Assembly: GCA_037200975.1 (NCBI GenBank)
Contig: JBBCGI010000001.1
Location: 3,251,501-3,315,500 of the forward strand
Source: Pseudomonadota bacterium
GTDB lineage: Bacteria; Pseudomonadota; Gammaproteobacteria; Steroidobacterales; Steroidobacteraceae
Length of the DNA: 64,000 nucleotides
Direction of reading: 5' to 3'
Part shown: positions 20,225 to 29,830 of the stretch, in pieces
Position numbering within the stretch: the stretch's first letter is position 1
Layout: the number at the start of each line of letters is the position of its first letter
The notes under the pieces: model-generated
Databases searched by the model: none
Seen by the model: the letters and a program-made list of their open reading frames with translations, nothing else
Told to the model about the DNA's origin: nothing
Translations under genes and position numbers: made by a program

Positions 20225-20393
20225 CATCCCGGGCGTCATCAAGCGCGCCCCGATTGCTGCAGATTTGTGACGCATCGAAACCGGGCGGCTCGTTGGTCCG
20301 CGTCGTGGCGATCCAAAAATCTTGTGTGACACGGCGATCCCGTGCGACCCGTTTCACACTCGTCACTGCCGCGCGACCTTACGATCGCCGCAA

Positions 20394-22271
20394 ATGTCCA
20401 TCAACCGCATACCGCCGGGAGAGCTGCTCGGGCTCATCGAAGGGCGGCTCTTCGTCACCCACTTCCAGCCGATACTCGACGCAGCGGGCGAAAGTGTCGT
20501 CGGACACGAAGCGCTGGTGCGTGCCCCGCCCGGCAGCCCGTTCGGGTCGCCGCTCGAAATTTTCGAACATGCGGCTGCCAAGGGCCGCACGGTCGAGCTC
20601 GACCTGTTGCTGATCGAACTGGCGATCCAGCGTTTCCGCGCGAGTCGCGCGCCTGGAAAGTTGTTCGTGAACATCATGCCGGCCACGCTGTTCGCGGGGC
20701 GCCGGCTGGTCGATGCGCTCAAAGCGGTGCTCGGCGCCGTCAACATGGCGGCGAGCGACATCGTGCTCGAGATCACCGAACACGGCACGACCACCGAACC
20801 CGCCGCGGTGTTGGCGGCCATCGATCCACTGCGCGCGCTGGGCTGCCGGATCGCGATCGACGATCTCGGCGCCGGCACGTCCGGGCTCAAGATCTGGTCC
20901 GAGTTGCGCCCCGAATTCGTCAAGGTCGATCACTACTTCGTCGACCGCATCGATACCGATACCGTGGCCGCGGAGATGATGCGCTCGCTGCTCGACATGG
21001 CGCACGTGATGGGCAGCCGCGTGATCGCCGAGGCGGTGGAACGCCCGCGCCAGTGCGAGCTGCTGCGGAACATGGGCGTCGACTATCTACAGGGATACCT
21101 GCTGGGCCGGCCGCAACCCGAGCCGCTGCGGGAGTTCATACCCGTAATGGCGGCCGTTGCACGCAAGGCCGCTGCCGCCCCGAACTGCGCGGAGGAGCTG
21201 GCCATCACGCGCGTCGCCGTCGGTCCCAACACGCGGGTCGAAGAGGTGCTCGGCTACTTTCAGGAAAACCGCGATTGGGATTGCATCGTGGTCGTCGAAA
21301 ACGAGCGCCCGCTCGGCATCGTGCGCCGGGACAAGCTGCTCACGTTGTTGAGCAAGCCGCTGTATCCCGAGATCTACAACCGCAAGCCGGTGTCGCGCGT
21401 CATGGAGGCGGACCCCGTGGTGGTCGACGCGCGCGCGCGCCTCGACCAGGTGAGCCGGCTCGTGACGGATTCCGCGCAATCACGCGTCAACGAAGATTTC
21501 ATCATCGCGCGGCACGGCAATTATCTAGGCGTCGGACGCACGATCGACCTGCTGCGGCAAATCACGGCTCACCAGCTCGAAGCAGCCAAACAATGCAACC
21601 CGCTGACGCAGTTGCCCGGCAATCGCGAGATCGGTGAAGAGCTGTTCCGTCTGCTGGCGCTGCGGACGCCATTCGTTGTCTGTCACGGGGACCTCGACTA
21701 CTTCAAGGCCTTCAACGACGAATACGGGTATCGCGCGGGCGACCAGGTCCTGTTGCACGTGGCGGACCTGTTCCGGGACGTGGTCTGCTCCGGCACGGAT
21801 TTCGTGGGGCATGTCGGCGGCGACGATTTCATCCTCATGCTGCGCAACGTCGACTGGCACGCGCGGCTCAAAGGTCTGTTCGAAAGCTTCGACGCGTCGA
21901 TCGTCAATTTCTATTCAGACGCGCATCGCGCCAGCGGCGGTTTCACCTGTCCCGATCGTGACGGCAAGGAACGGCATTTTCCGCTCGCGAGCCTTTCGAT
22001 CGGCGCGGTGCTCGTCGATCCGGAACGCCTGAAAACCCAGGACGAGGTTCTGGCGAGTCTGCAGCGATGCAAAAGCGTGGCCAAGGCGCAGCGCGGCAAC
22101 GCGCTCGCCTACGATCGGGACGGCCAGGTACAGATGCTCGCGATTGGTTCCGAATCTTCGCGGGCGCCTGGTGCCACGCGGCCGACGCGGCGAGCGAACC
22201 TGCGGTTGGCGACGGAGCCCGTAACGCCGACCGCGCGGCTACGCGCGTTGTCGGGCAACGAGAGCGCGTGA
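20394..22271 (+). CDS. EAL-CBS-GGDEF cyclic-di-GMP signalling protein
   Basis: The 625-residue product has an N-terminal EAL phosphodiesterase domain (GHEALVR, VNIMP, LEITEHG, AIDDLGAG, FVKVDHYFVD, VIAEAVE, all catalytic acids kept), a pair of CBS modules (about residues 270-395) and a C-terminal GGDEF domain (GDLDYFKAFND then VGGDDF, the fourth acid being D rather than E). It is cytosolic, with no membrane segment seen. It could both make and degrade c-di-GMP under control of a ligand bound by the CBS pair. ATG at 20394 is chosen; longer in-frame readings lack a clear ribosome binding site. No functional link to the neighbouring cys genes is evident. Confidence 0.85.
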   Translation: MSINRIPPGELLGLIEGRLFVTHFQPILDAAGESVVGHEALVRAPPGSPFGSPLEIFEHAAAKGRTVELDLLLIELAIQRFRASRAPGKLFVNIMPATLFAGRRLVDALKAVLGAVNMAASDIVLEITEHGTTTEPAAVLAAIDPLRALGCRIAIDDLGAGTSGLKIWSELRPEFVKVDHYFVDRIDTDTVAAEMMRSLLDMAHVMGSRVIAEAVERPRQCELLRNMGVDYLQGYLLGRPQPEPLREFIPVMAAVARKAAAAPNCAEELAITRVAVGPNTRVEEVLGYFQENRDWDCIVVVENERPLGIVRRDKLLTLLSKPLYPEIYNRKPVSRVMEADPVVVDARARLDQVSRLVTDSAQSRVNEDFIIARHGNYLGVGRTIDLLRQITAHQLEAAKQCNPLTQLPGNREIGEELFRLLALRTPFVVCHGDLDYFKAFNDEYGYRAGDQVLLHVADLFRDVVCSGTDFVGHVGGDDFILMLRNVDWHARLKGLFESFDASIVNFYSDAHRASGGFTCPDRDGKERHFPLASLSIGAVLVDPERLKTQDEVLASLQRCKSVAKAQRGNALAYDRDGQVQMLAIGSESSRAPGATRPTRRANLRLATEPVTPTARLRALSGNESA

Positions 22272-22386
22272 CCGGCCCGGTCGGCGACGCCGCTTTGTAG
22301 CTAGAGACAAACGCGCCGGTCCGGATACGAACCTTTTTCCGGGCCGCGCGGTCGAACGGGCTCAAACCATTTCCCGGGAGGCCGTC

Positions 22387-23100
22387 ATGAAAGCGTTTGT
22401 AACGTCCCTGTTGTTCGGCTTGCTGCCGATCGCCGCCTTCGCGGGAGACGCTCCAGTCCCGAAAACCGCACATCCTCTCAAGATCGGCATCATCGGCACG
22501 GGCGAGATCGGCGGGGCGCTGGCCCGTCATTGGGGCGCCGCCGGTCATCAACTGCTGATCTCCTCGCGGCATCCCGAACAACTGCAGGCGCTCGCGAAGG
22601 AAATCGGTCCCAACGTCAAAGTTGGCACGCCCCGCGAGGCAGCGGCTTTCGGCGAGGTCGTCCTGATTTCCGTGCCCTATGGCGCCACTCCCGAGGTGGG
22701 GCGTGACTATGCCGCCGAGCTCAAGGGCAAGGTGGTGCTCGATACCGGCAATCCTTACCCCAGCCGGGATGGCGACATGGCCGTGCGGGATCGCAAGCGC
22801 GGCACCGGGGTGGCATCCGCGGAATACTTGCCGGGGACACGCCTGGTCCGGGCGTTCAATGCCATCAACTCAGGTCCCCTCGCCCGTGAGGGCTTTCGCA
22901 AGCCGGAACGCCTCGGAATCCCGTTGGCCGCCGATGACCCCGAGGCGATGAAAATCGCTTCGCAGCTGGTCTCCGATGCCGGATTCGACCCCGTACCCGT
23001 GGGCAGCCTCGCCCAGGCGCGCGAATTCGACTACGGAACGCCCGTTTACGTACGTGGAATGACAGCTCCCGAACTGCGCAAAGCCCTCGGCCTCAAATAA
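22387..23100 (+). CDS. Exported NADP-binding oxidoreductase, F420-reductase/ProC-like
   Basis: The 237-residue product starts with a signal peptide (MKAFVTSLLFGLLPIAAFA, cleavage likely after AFA). A Rossmann nucleotide-binding fold follows: KIGIIGTGEIGGALARHW, ISSRHPEQL, VVLISVPYGATPEV, VVLDTGNPYP and LVRAFNAINSG. This is the family of NADP-dependent F420 reductases and related dehydrogenases. An export signal is unusual for a pyridine-nucleotide enzyme. GGGAGG before the ATG supports the start. Its stop codon lies inside a REP-like inverted repeat. Confidence 0.75.
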   Translation: MKAFVTSLLFGLLPIAAFAGDAPVPKTAHPLKIGIIGTGEIGGALARHWGAAGHQLLISSRHPEQLQALAKEIGPNVKVGTPREAAAFGEVVLISVPYGATPEVGRDYAAELKGKVVLDTGNPYPSRDGDMAVRDRKRGTGVASAEYLPGTRLVRAFNAINSGPLAREGFRKPERLGIPLAADDPEAMKIASQLVSDAGFDPVPVGSLAQAREFDYGTPVYVRGMTAPELRKALGLK

Positions 23101-23173
23101 AGGGGACATGCCTATTTATTGAGAGGCCAGGGGGTGATCGGCTGGGCGGCCAATAAATAGGCATGTCCCCTTT
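23099..23173. repeat. REP-like inverted repeat A
   Basis: Two 23-nt arms (23099-23121 and 23151-23173) are perfect inverted copies around a 29-nt loop. The arm reads AAAGGGGACATGCC followed by TATTTATTG. It overlaps the stop of the preceding gene and could act as its terminator. The arm shares the AAAGGGGACA and TATTTATTG parts with element B at 56868, which marks a dispersed palindromic family of the type moved by RAYT transposases. Confidence 0.85.
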
Positions 23174-23192
23174 TACCGCCTGTAACCGGGGT

Positions 23193-23208
23193 GTTATTGC
23201 TGCATAAC
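23193..23208. promoter_or_regulatory. Candidate CysB operator upstream of cysD
   Basis: GTTAT and ATAAC form a dyad separated by 6 bp, about 100 bp before cysD, and are followed by CAAAAATG. LysR-type activators, CysB included, bind A/T-rich interrupted dyads of this form just upstream of the -35. No convincing -35/-10 pair was recognised next to it. Confidence 0.4.
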
Positions 23209-23265
23209 CAAAAATGCTTTCCGGGCGGGGGCTTGGGATCGATAGAGTCCCCCGCACTTCGTCAT

Positions 23266-23287
23266 GCCGGCCATTGGCCGGCTTTTT
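23266..23287 (+). terminator. Intrinsic terminator 20 bp upstream of cysD
   Basis: GCCGGCC and GGCCGGC form a perfect 7-bp stem around ATT, followed by TTTTT. It lies between the candidate cys promoter region and cysD, so it may either stop transcripts from upstream or serve as an attenuator for cysD-cysH. Confidence 0.75.
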
Positions 23288-23306
23288 ACGCTTCCCGGAA
23301 AGGTTC

Positions 23307-24278
23307 ATGCACGCCCAGGTTCAAGCAGTTACGACCCTCAAACCCGCCACGGCTGCGCGTCGTGGCGTCGGCGCCGCGCCGGTGAGGCTGACGCACCTGG
23401 CCCGGCTCGAAGCGGAAAGCATCCACATCATGCGCGAGGTGGCGGCCGAGTTCGCCAAGCCGCTGCTCATGTATTCGATCGGCAAGGATTCCTCGGTGCT
23501 GTTGCACCTGGCGCGCAAGGCTTTCTTCCCGGGCCGCATCCCGTTCCCGCTGTTGCACATCGACACGGGCTGGAAATTCAAGGAGATGATCCAGTTCCGC
23601 GACGAGACGGCGAAGCGCCTCAACGCCGAACTGATCGTCCACACGAACGAAGCCGGCAAGGCCGCGGGCGTCACACCCTTCACGCACGGCGCGCGTTACA
23701 CGGACATCATGAAGACCGAGGCGCTCAAACAGGCGCTCGACAAATACGGCTGCGATGCGGCCATCGGCGGTGCGCGTCGCGACGAGGAAAAGTCCCGCGC
23801 GAAAGAACGCGTGTTCTCGTTCCGCGATGCGCAGCACCGCTGGGACCCGAAGAACCAGCGCCCCGAGCTGTGGAACCTCTACAACGGTCGCCTGCGCCGC
23901 GGCGACAGCATCCGCGTATTCCCGCTGTCGAACTGGACCGAGGTCGACATCTGGACGTACATCCACACCGAGAACATCCCGGTCGTGCCGTTGTACTTCT
24001 CGAAGCCGCGGCCGGTGGTAGATAGGGACGGCATGAAGATCATGGTGGACGACGACCGTCTGCCGTTGAACCCCGGCGAAAAGCCGCATCTCGAAAACGT
24101 GCGTTTCCGTTCGCTCGGCTGCTACCCGCTGACCGGCGCGCAGGTGTCGAAGGCCGCGAGCGTGCCGGAGATCATCGAGGAGATGCTGCGCACCACCACC
24201 TCCGAGCGCCAGAGCCGCGCGATCGACGCCGAATCCGCGGGCGCGATGGAAAATCGCAAGCGCGAAGGGTACTTCTAG
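23307..24278 (+). CDS. cysD: Sulfate adenylyltransferase small subunit CysD
   Basis: CysD (323 residues) forms APS from sulfate and ATP with the GTPase CysN. The PP-loop motif [18 protein letters not shown] (about residue 60), [26 protein letters not shown] and the C-terminal [14 protein letters not shown] are conserved. An N-terminal extension of about 25 residues relative to the E. coli protein (start [13 protein letters not shown]) is present. The ATG at 23307 follows GGAAAGG. It abuts cysNC with no gap and opens the sulfate assimilation operon. Confidence 0.95.
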   Translation: MHAQVQAVTTLKPATAARRGVGAAPVRLTHLARLEAESIHIMREVAAEFAKPLLMYSIGKDSSVLLHLARKAFFPGRIPFPLLHIDTGWKFKEMIQFRDETAKRLNAELIVHTNEAGKAAGVTPFTHGARYTDIMKTEALKQALDKYGCDAAIGGARRDEEKSRAKERVFSFRDAQHRWDPKNQRPELWNLYNGRLRRGDSIRVFPLSNWTEVDIWTYIHTENIPVVPLYFSKPRPVVDRDGMKIMVDDDRLPLNPGEKPHLENVRFRSLGCYPLTGAQVSKAASVPEIIEEMLRTTTSERQSRAIDAESAGAMENRKREGYF

Positions 24279-26234
24279 ATGGCCGCCGTCCCGGTCACGC
24301 CGGCCGCGTCCAAGGACCCGGTCGAAGCGCCACGCACGCTCGAGCAGTTCCTCGCGCAGCAACGCGAGATCGACCTGCTGCGTTTCATCACCTGCGGTTC
24401 GGTCGACGATGGCAAGAGCACGCTGATCGGACGCCTGCTGCACGACACACGCCAGGTATTCGACGACCAGTTATCGGCCGTCGCCACCGACAGCCGCCGC
24501 TGGGGCACCACCGGCGAAGTGCCGGACCTGGCGTTGCTCGTCGACGGCCTGCAGGCCGAGCGCGAGCAGGGCATCACCATCGACGTCGCGTATCGATATT
24601 TCCAGACGCCGCGCCGCAAGTTCATCGTCGCCGACTGCCCGGGCCACGAGCAGTACACGCGCAACATGGCCACCGGCGCCTCCACCGCCGACGCGGCCGT
24701 GGTGCTGGTGGATGCGGAAAAGGGCGTGCGCATCCAGACACGCCGCCACACACACATCGTCTCGTTGCTGGGTGTGCAGAACGTGATCCTCGCGGTCAAC
24801 AAGATGGACCGCATCAATTTCGACAAGGCCCGTTTCGAAGCGATCGCCGGCGAGTTCGTCGCCTACGCCCACCGGCTCGGCGTCAACAATGTCGAAGTCA
24901 TACCCTGCGCGGCCTTGCTCGGAGTGAACGTGGTCAACCGCGGCGCTCAGACTCCCTGGTACACCGGCCGCACGCTGCTCGAAGCCCTCGAAGGCATCGA
25001 AGTAGGCCGCGCCGAAGGATTGAAGGAACTGCGATTTCCCATCCAGCTCGTCAGCCGGCCGGACGCGAACTTCCGCGGTTATGCCGGCACCGTCGCCAGC
25101 GGCGAAATCTCCGTCGGAGATTCCGTGCTCGCGCTGCCTTCGCGCCGCACGAGCAAGGTGCGCGAGATCACCACGGCCGATGGCCCGCTCGACAAGGCCT
25201 ATACGCACCAGGCGGTGACGGTGGTGCTCGAGGACGAAATCGACCTGTCGCGCGGCGACGTGCTGGTGCACCCCGACCACCGTCCCACGCTGGCGCGCAC
25301 CTTCGATGCCAACCTCATCTGGATGGGTGAGGCGCCGCTGCTGCCCGGCAAACGTTATGAATTCAAGATCGGCCATCGTTATGTGAAGGGCCTGGTCGAT
25401 TCGATCCAGCATCGCATCGACGTCAACGATTTATCCACGCGCGAGGCCGAGGCCCTCGACCTCAACGGCCTGGCGCGCGTGCGCATCGCGCTGGAAGAGC
25501 CGGTCGCGGTCGACGACTACAAGCTCTCACGCGCCACCGGTTCGTTCATCATCATCGATCTGCTGCATTTCGGCACCGTGGGCGCCGGCATGGTCATCGC
25601 GCCCACACAGACCGCGCGCACCAGCAGCGATGTCGTCTGGCAACCCACGCGCGTCACCGCCGCGATCCGCGCCAACCAGAAGAGCCAGCGTCCGGCCGTG
25701 GTGTGGTTCACGGGGCTGTCGGGGTCGGGCAAGTCGACCATTGCGAATGCGCTCGAACAGGCTCTCGTGCAGCGCGGCCATCACAGCTACCTGCTCGACG
25801 GCGACAATGTTCGTCACGGTCTCAACAAGGATCTGGATTTCTCCGAAGCGGGCCGCAACGAAAACATCCGCCGCATCGGCGAAGTGTCGGCGTTGTTCGT
25901 CGATGCCGGTCTCATCGTCATCACCGCGTTCATCTCGCCATTCCGCTCGGATCGCAATAACATCCGCGAGCGCCTGGGTGACGACAAGTTCGTCGAGGTT
26001 TATCTTTCGACGTCGCTGGAAGAATGCGAGCGTCGCGACCCGAAGGGGCTGTACGTGAAGGCGCGCAGCGGGCAGATCCGCGAGTTCACCGGCATCGATT
26101 CGCCGTATGAGCCGCCGGTCGCGCCGCAGCTGACGATCGATACATCGAAACTCGAGATTGGCGCCGCGGTCGACCAGATCCTGCGTTATCTGGAAAACAA
26201 AGGCTTTCTGCACCAGGCGGATCCGGGTCTATGA
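24279..26234 (+). CDS. cysNC: Bifunctional CysNC: sulfate adenylyltransferase GTPase and APS kinase
   Basis: This 651-residue fusion carries an EF-Tu-like GTPase (GSVDDGKSTLIGRLLHD, DCPGHEQY, NKMDR) that activates CysD, followed after about residue 465 by an APS kinase (GLSGSGKSTIANALEQ, LLDGDNVRHGLNKDL, FISPFRSDR). It therefore provides both APS formation and conversion to PAPS. The ATG is adjacent to the cysD stop codon, which implies translational coupling. CysNC fusions occur in several gammaproteobacteria. PAPS made here would feed the CysH encoded downstream. Confidence 0.95.
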   Translation: MAAVPVTPAASKDPVEAPRTLEQFLAQQREIDLLRFITCGSVDDGKSTLIGRLLHDTRQVFDDQLSAVATDSRRWGTTGEVPDLALLVDGLQAEREQGITIDVAYRYFQTPRRKFIVADCPGHEQYTRNMATGASTADAAVVLVDAEKGVRIQTRRHTHIVSLLGVQNVILAVNKMDRINFDKARFEAIAGEFVAYAHRLGVNNVEVIPCAALLGVNVVNRGAQTPWYTGRTLLEALEGIEVGRAEGLKELRFPIQLVSRPDANFRGYAGTVASGEISVGDSVLALPSRRTSKVREITTADGPLDKAYTHQAVTVVLEDEIDLSRGDVLVHPDHRPTLARTFDANLIWMGEAPLLPGKRYEFKIGHRYVKGLVDSIQHRIDVNDLSTREAEALDLNGLARVRIALEEPVAVDDYKLSRATGSFIIIDLLHFGTVGAGMVIAPTQTARTSSDVVWQPTRVTAAIRANQKSQRPAVVWFTGLSGSGKSTIANALEQALVQRGHHSYLLDGDNVRHGLNKDLDFSEAGRNENIRRIGEVSALFVDAGLIVITAFISPFRSDRNNIRERLGDDKFVEVYLSTSLEECERRDPKGLYVKARSGQIREFTGIDSPYEPPVAPQLTIDTSKLEIGAAVDQILRYLENKGFLHQADPGL

Positions 26235-26244
26235 GGATTAACAA

Positions 26245-28113
26245 GTGAGCGGCGCTGTCATTCTGCAGGGTAACTTTCCGATCCCGGAGGATCGCCGCGA
26301 TCAACTGCAGCAGCTCGCCACCGAGCTGAACCGCGAGCAGCTCATGTGGCTGTCGGGGTACTTCGCCGGCGCCGCTGCGGCCGCGCCGTCCAGCATTCCG
26401 GGATTTCAAGGCAACATGCTCGGCGCGCAAGCGCGCGCGCAGCTCGCGCCCGCTGCGGCTGGCGCCACGCCAGCGCCGGTCGCGGCAGCCGTCGCGGCGC
26501 CCACACTCACCATCATCTCCGCCTCGCACACCGGCAACGGCCGCAAGATCTGCGAGAAGCTGGCTGCCGCCGTGCAGGCCGCGGGCGTCCAGGCGCGCGT
26601 CGTCAAAGCCGGCGATTTCCAGCCGCGCGAGATCGCGAAGGAAAAACTGCTGTACGTCGTGATCAGCACCCACGGCGATGGCGATCCGCCGGATGAGGCG
26701 CGCGCGTTGTACGAATACCTGGGGTCCAAGCGCGCGCCGCAGCTGCCCGAGCTGCAGTTCTCGGTGCTGGCGCTGGGTGACAGCAGCTATCCCAAGTTCT
26801 GCGAGGCTGGCCGGGTCGTCGATGAACGTCTCGCGAAGCTCGGCGCGAAACGCCTGCTGCCACGCGTCGACTGCGACGTGGATTTCGAAAAGCTCGCGCA
26901 GACCTGGGCCGACGACGCACTCGCGCGCATGCGCGAATTCAAGGAAAAATCTGCGCCCGCCGCGCCGGTGGTTGCCAGCACTGCGCCGGTCGCTCCCGCC
27001 ATGCCGGAGCTCACGCGCGCCAATCCGGCCACGGCCGAAGTGCTCGCCAACCAGCGCATCGTCGGTCGCAGCGCGTTACGCGAAGTGCGGCACGTCGAAG
27101 TGGCATTCCCGGGCCTCGGCAATCTCTACAAGGCCGGCGATGCGCTCGGCATCGCGCATCGCAACCCCGACTCCGCCATCGACGCGGTGCTGAAAGCGAC
27201 CCGGCTCGATGCGGGCGCGACCGTGGCCCACGAGGGCAAGACGCACTCGCTGCTCGAATGGCTGCGCGACGAACGCGAGCTCACGCGCATCGCCCGTCCG
27301 CTGCTGGTGAGCGTCGCCGCCCAGGCGAAGGTGGACATCTCCGAACTGCTCGGCAACGCGCCGGCGATGGCGAAGTTGACCGCCTCCTGCCAGGTGTCCG
27401 ACGTGCTGGCTAGCTACCCGGCGGAATGGACACCCGCGGCGCTGGTTGCGGCGCTGCGTCCCGTGAGCGGGCGCGTGTACTCGATCGCCTCCAGCCCGAC
27501 GGCGGTGGGCGATGAAGCTCATTTGACGGTCGCCGTGGTCGGCAGCGATACGGATCGCCGTCTGCTCGCAGGCGCCGCGTCCAGTTTCGTGGTGAACACG
27601 CCGGCGGACAGCAATGTCCAGGTGTGGATCGAGCGTAACGATCGCTTCCGCGTTCCCGCGGACGGCTCGCGCGACATCATCATGATCGGCCCCGGCACCG
27701 GCGTGGCCCCGTTCCGCGGCTTCCTGCAGGAACGCGAAGCCACCGGCGCCTCCGGGCGCAACTGGTTGTTCTTCGGCGGCCGCTCGCTGTATCACGATTT
27801 CCTGTACCAGCTCGAGTGGCAGCAGGCGTTGAAGCGCAAGGCATTACATCGCCTCGACGTCGCGTTCTCGCGCGACCAGGCGGAAAAGATCTACGTGCAA
27901 CATCGCATCCGACAGGCCGGCAAGGAATTGTTCGCCTGGCTGTCGAACGGCGCTTATTTCTACGTATGCGGAGACGCCTCGGCCATGGCGCCCGACGTGA
28001 ATGCCGCGTTGCTGGACGTGGCGCGCGAGCAGGGCAACCTCGATGCCGATGACGCCCAGGCCTGGGTGTCCGATCTCACCGCTGATGGACGGTATCTACG
28101 CGATGTCTACTGA
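26245..28113 (+). CDS. cysJ: Sulfite reductase flavoprotein alpha subunit CysJ
   Basis: CysJ (622 residues) passes electrons from NADPH via FAD and FMN to CysI. The N-terminal flavodoxin domain is at about residues 85-230 (ISASHTGNGRKICEKL, STHGDGDPPDEA, LGDSSYPKFCEAG). The FAD domain contains RVYSIASSP, and the NADPH-binding part GPGTGVAPFRGFLQERE and a C-terminal DGRYLRDVY end. It uses a GTG start, 10 bp after cysNC, preceded by GAGGA. Its last 11 bases overlap cysI. Confidence 0.93.
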   Translation: MSGAVILQGNFPIPEDRRDQLQQLATELNREQLMWLSGYFAGAAAAAPSSIPGFQGNMLGAQARAQLAPAAAGATPAPVAAAVAAPTLTIISASHTGNGRKICEKLAAAVQAAGVQARVVKAGDFQPREIAKEKLLYVVISTHGDGDPPDEARALYEYLGSKRAPQLPELQFSVLALGDSSYPKFCEAGRVVDERLAKLGAKRLLPRVDCDVDFEKLAQTWADDALARMREFKEKSAPAAPVVASTAPVAPAMPELTRANPATAEVLANQRIVGRSALREVRHVEVAFPGLGNLYKAGDALGIAHRNPDSAIDAVLKATRLDAGATVAHEGKTHSLLEWLRDERELTRIARPLLVSVAAQAKVDISELLGNAPAMAKLTASCQVSDVLASYPAEWTPAALVAALRPVSGRVYSIASSPTAVGDEAHLTVAVVGSDTDRRLLAGAASSFVVNTPADSNVQVWIERNDRFRVPADGSRDIIMIGPGTGVAPFRGFLQEREATGASGRNWLFFGGRSLYHDFLYQLEWQQALKRKALHRLDVAFSRDQAEKIYVQHRIRQAGKELFAWLSNGAYFYVCGDASAMAPDVNAALLDVAREQGNLDADDAQAWVSDLTADGRYLRDVY

Positions 28114-29830
28114 AGTTCTCGATCCTCCCGCGACGTCTTCATCCAATAGTTTGGCCGCCAAGACCGATCCGCCTTCGCCCGTCGAGATCATCAAGAAGGC
28201 GTCGCGCGGGTTGCGCGGCACACTGGTCGAAAGCCTGGCCGACCCGCTGACCGGCGCGATTCGCGATGCCGACACGCAGCTGATCAAGTTCCACGGCAGC
28301 TACATGCAGGACGACCGCGATCTGCGCGCGGAACGCGAGCATCAGAAGCTGGAACCCGCGTACAGCTTCATGATCCGCACGCGTCTGCCGGGCGGCATCT
28401 GCACGCCCGCACAGTGGCTGGGTTTGAGCAAGCTGGCGCGCACGTACGGCACAGGCTCGCTGCGCCTGACGACGCGGCAGGCGTTCCAGCTGCACGGCGT
28501 GATCAAGAAAGACCTCAAGCAGACCATGCAGGGCATGAATGCGCTGCTCATCGATTCCATCGCCGCCTGCGGCGACGTGAATCGCAACGTCATGGCGGCC
28601 GCCAATCCGGTCGAGAGCTGGGCCCACCAGGAAGTCTACGACTGGTCCGTCAAGCTCTCCGAGCATCTCAAGCCGCGTACGCGTGCCTATCACGAGATCT
28701 GGCTGAACGGCGAGAAACTGGTGGGGCCCGCCGAAGAAGAGCCGATCCTCGGCCAGCTCTATCTACCGCGCAAGTTCAAGACCGCCGTGGTGGTGCCGCC
28801 GCACAACGACGTCGACATCTTCTCGCAGGATCTGGGGTTCATCGCCATTCTCGACGAAGGAAAGCTCCTCGGCTTCAACCTCACGGTAGGTGGGGGCCTC
28901 GGCGCCACGCACGGCGAGCCGCAGACCTTTCCGCGCATCGCGGATGTGATCGGTTTCCTCACGCCGGATCAGGTCCTCAAGGTCGCCGAGACCGTGGTGA
29001 TGATCCAGCGTGACTTCGGCGACCGCACCGACCGCAAACACGCGCGTTTCAAGTACACCATTGCCGATCGCGGCGTGGACTGGTTCAAGGCCGAATTGTT
29101 CAAGCGGCTGGGCTACACGCTCGAGCCGCCGCGCGCCTACCAATTCACGACGCAGGGCGATCGTTTCGGCTGGTTGCGCGGCCACGATGGCCGCTGGCAT
29201 CTGACGCTGCGCATCGAATCCGGCCGTGTCGTCGATCGCCCGGGTGCTCCGTTCCTCACGGGGCTCGAAAAGATCGCCGCCATTCACCAGGGCGATTTCC
29301 GGCTCACGGCGAATCAGAACCTCATCATCGCGAACGTGCCGGCCAGCGAGTGCATGAACATCGACCGAATCGTGGCCGATCACGGCCTGGGCAAGGCGCT
29401 GTTCACCTCGCCGGTGCGCCGCGATGCACTGGCCTGCGTGGCGCTGCCCACTTGCGCGCTGGCCATGGCCGAAGCCGAGCGCTATCTACCCAGCTTCATC
29501 GATCGCGTCGACGCGCTGCTGGCAAAACATGGCATGCGCAATATTCCGCTCACGGTGCGCATCACCGGGTGCCCGAACGGTTGTGCGCGTCCATACCTCG
29601 CGGAAATCGCGTTGATCGGCCGCGCGCCCGGGCGTTATACCTTGCGTCTCGGCGCGGACGCCGTCGGCTCGCGGTTGAACGTCGTGTACCGCGACAACAT
29701 CGACGAGGCATCCATCGTCAGCGCGCTGGACGAACTCTTCGCGCGATACGCCGCCGAACGTCACACCGATGAACGCTTCGGCGACTTCCTGTGGCGCGCA
29801 AACGTACTCAAACCGGAGACGCGTGCGTGA
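28103..29830 (+). CDS. cysI: Sulfite reductase hemoprotein beta subunit CysI
   Basis: CysI (575 residues) holds siroheme and a 4Fe-4S cluster and reduces sulfite to sulfide by six electrons. The cluster/siroheme cysteines are in CVALPTCALAMAEAE and CPNGCARPY near residues 440-495, and RLTTRQAFQLHGV is the substrate-pocket signature. ATG at 28103 gives the usual length; the longer upstream frame runs through cysJ. It overlaps both cysJ (11 bp) and cysH (4 bp). The siroheme requirement explains the hemB and cysG genes downstream. Confidence 0.95.
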   Translation: MSTEVLDPPATSSSNSLAAKTDPPSPVEIIKKASRGLRGTLVESLADPLTGAIRDADTQLIKFHGSYMQDDRDLRAEREHQKLEPAYSFMIRTRLPGGICTPAQWLGLSKLARTYGTGSLRLTTRQAFQLHGVIKKDLKQTMQGMNALLIDSIAACGDVNRNVMAAANPVESWAHQEVYDWSVKLSEHLKPRTRAYHEIWLNGEKLVGPAEEEPILGQLYLPRKFKTAVVVPPHNDVDIFSQDLGFIAILDEGKLLGFNLTVGGGLGATHGEPQTFPRIADVIGFLTPDQVLKVAETVVMIQRDFGDRTDRKHARFKYTIADRGVDWFKAELFKRLGYTLEPPRAYQFTTQGDRFGWLRGHDGRWHLTLRIESGRVVDRPGAPFLTGLEKIAAIHQGDFRLTANQNLIIANVPASECMNIDRIVADHGLGKALFTSPVRRDALACVALPTCALAMAEAERYLPSFIDRVDALLAKHGMRNIPLTVRITGCPNGCARPYLAEIALIGRAPGRYTLRLGADAVGSRLNVVYRDNIDEASIVSALDELFARYAAERHTDERFGDFLWRANVLKPETRA

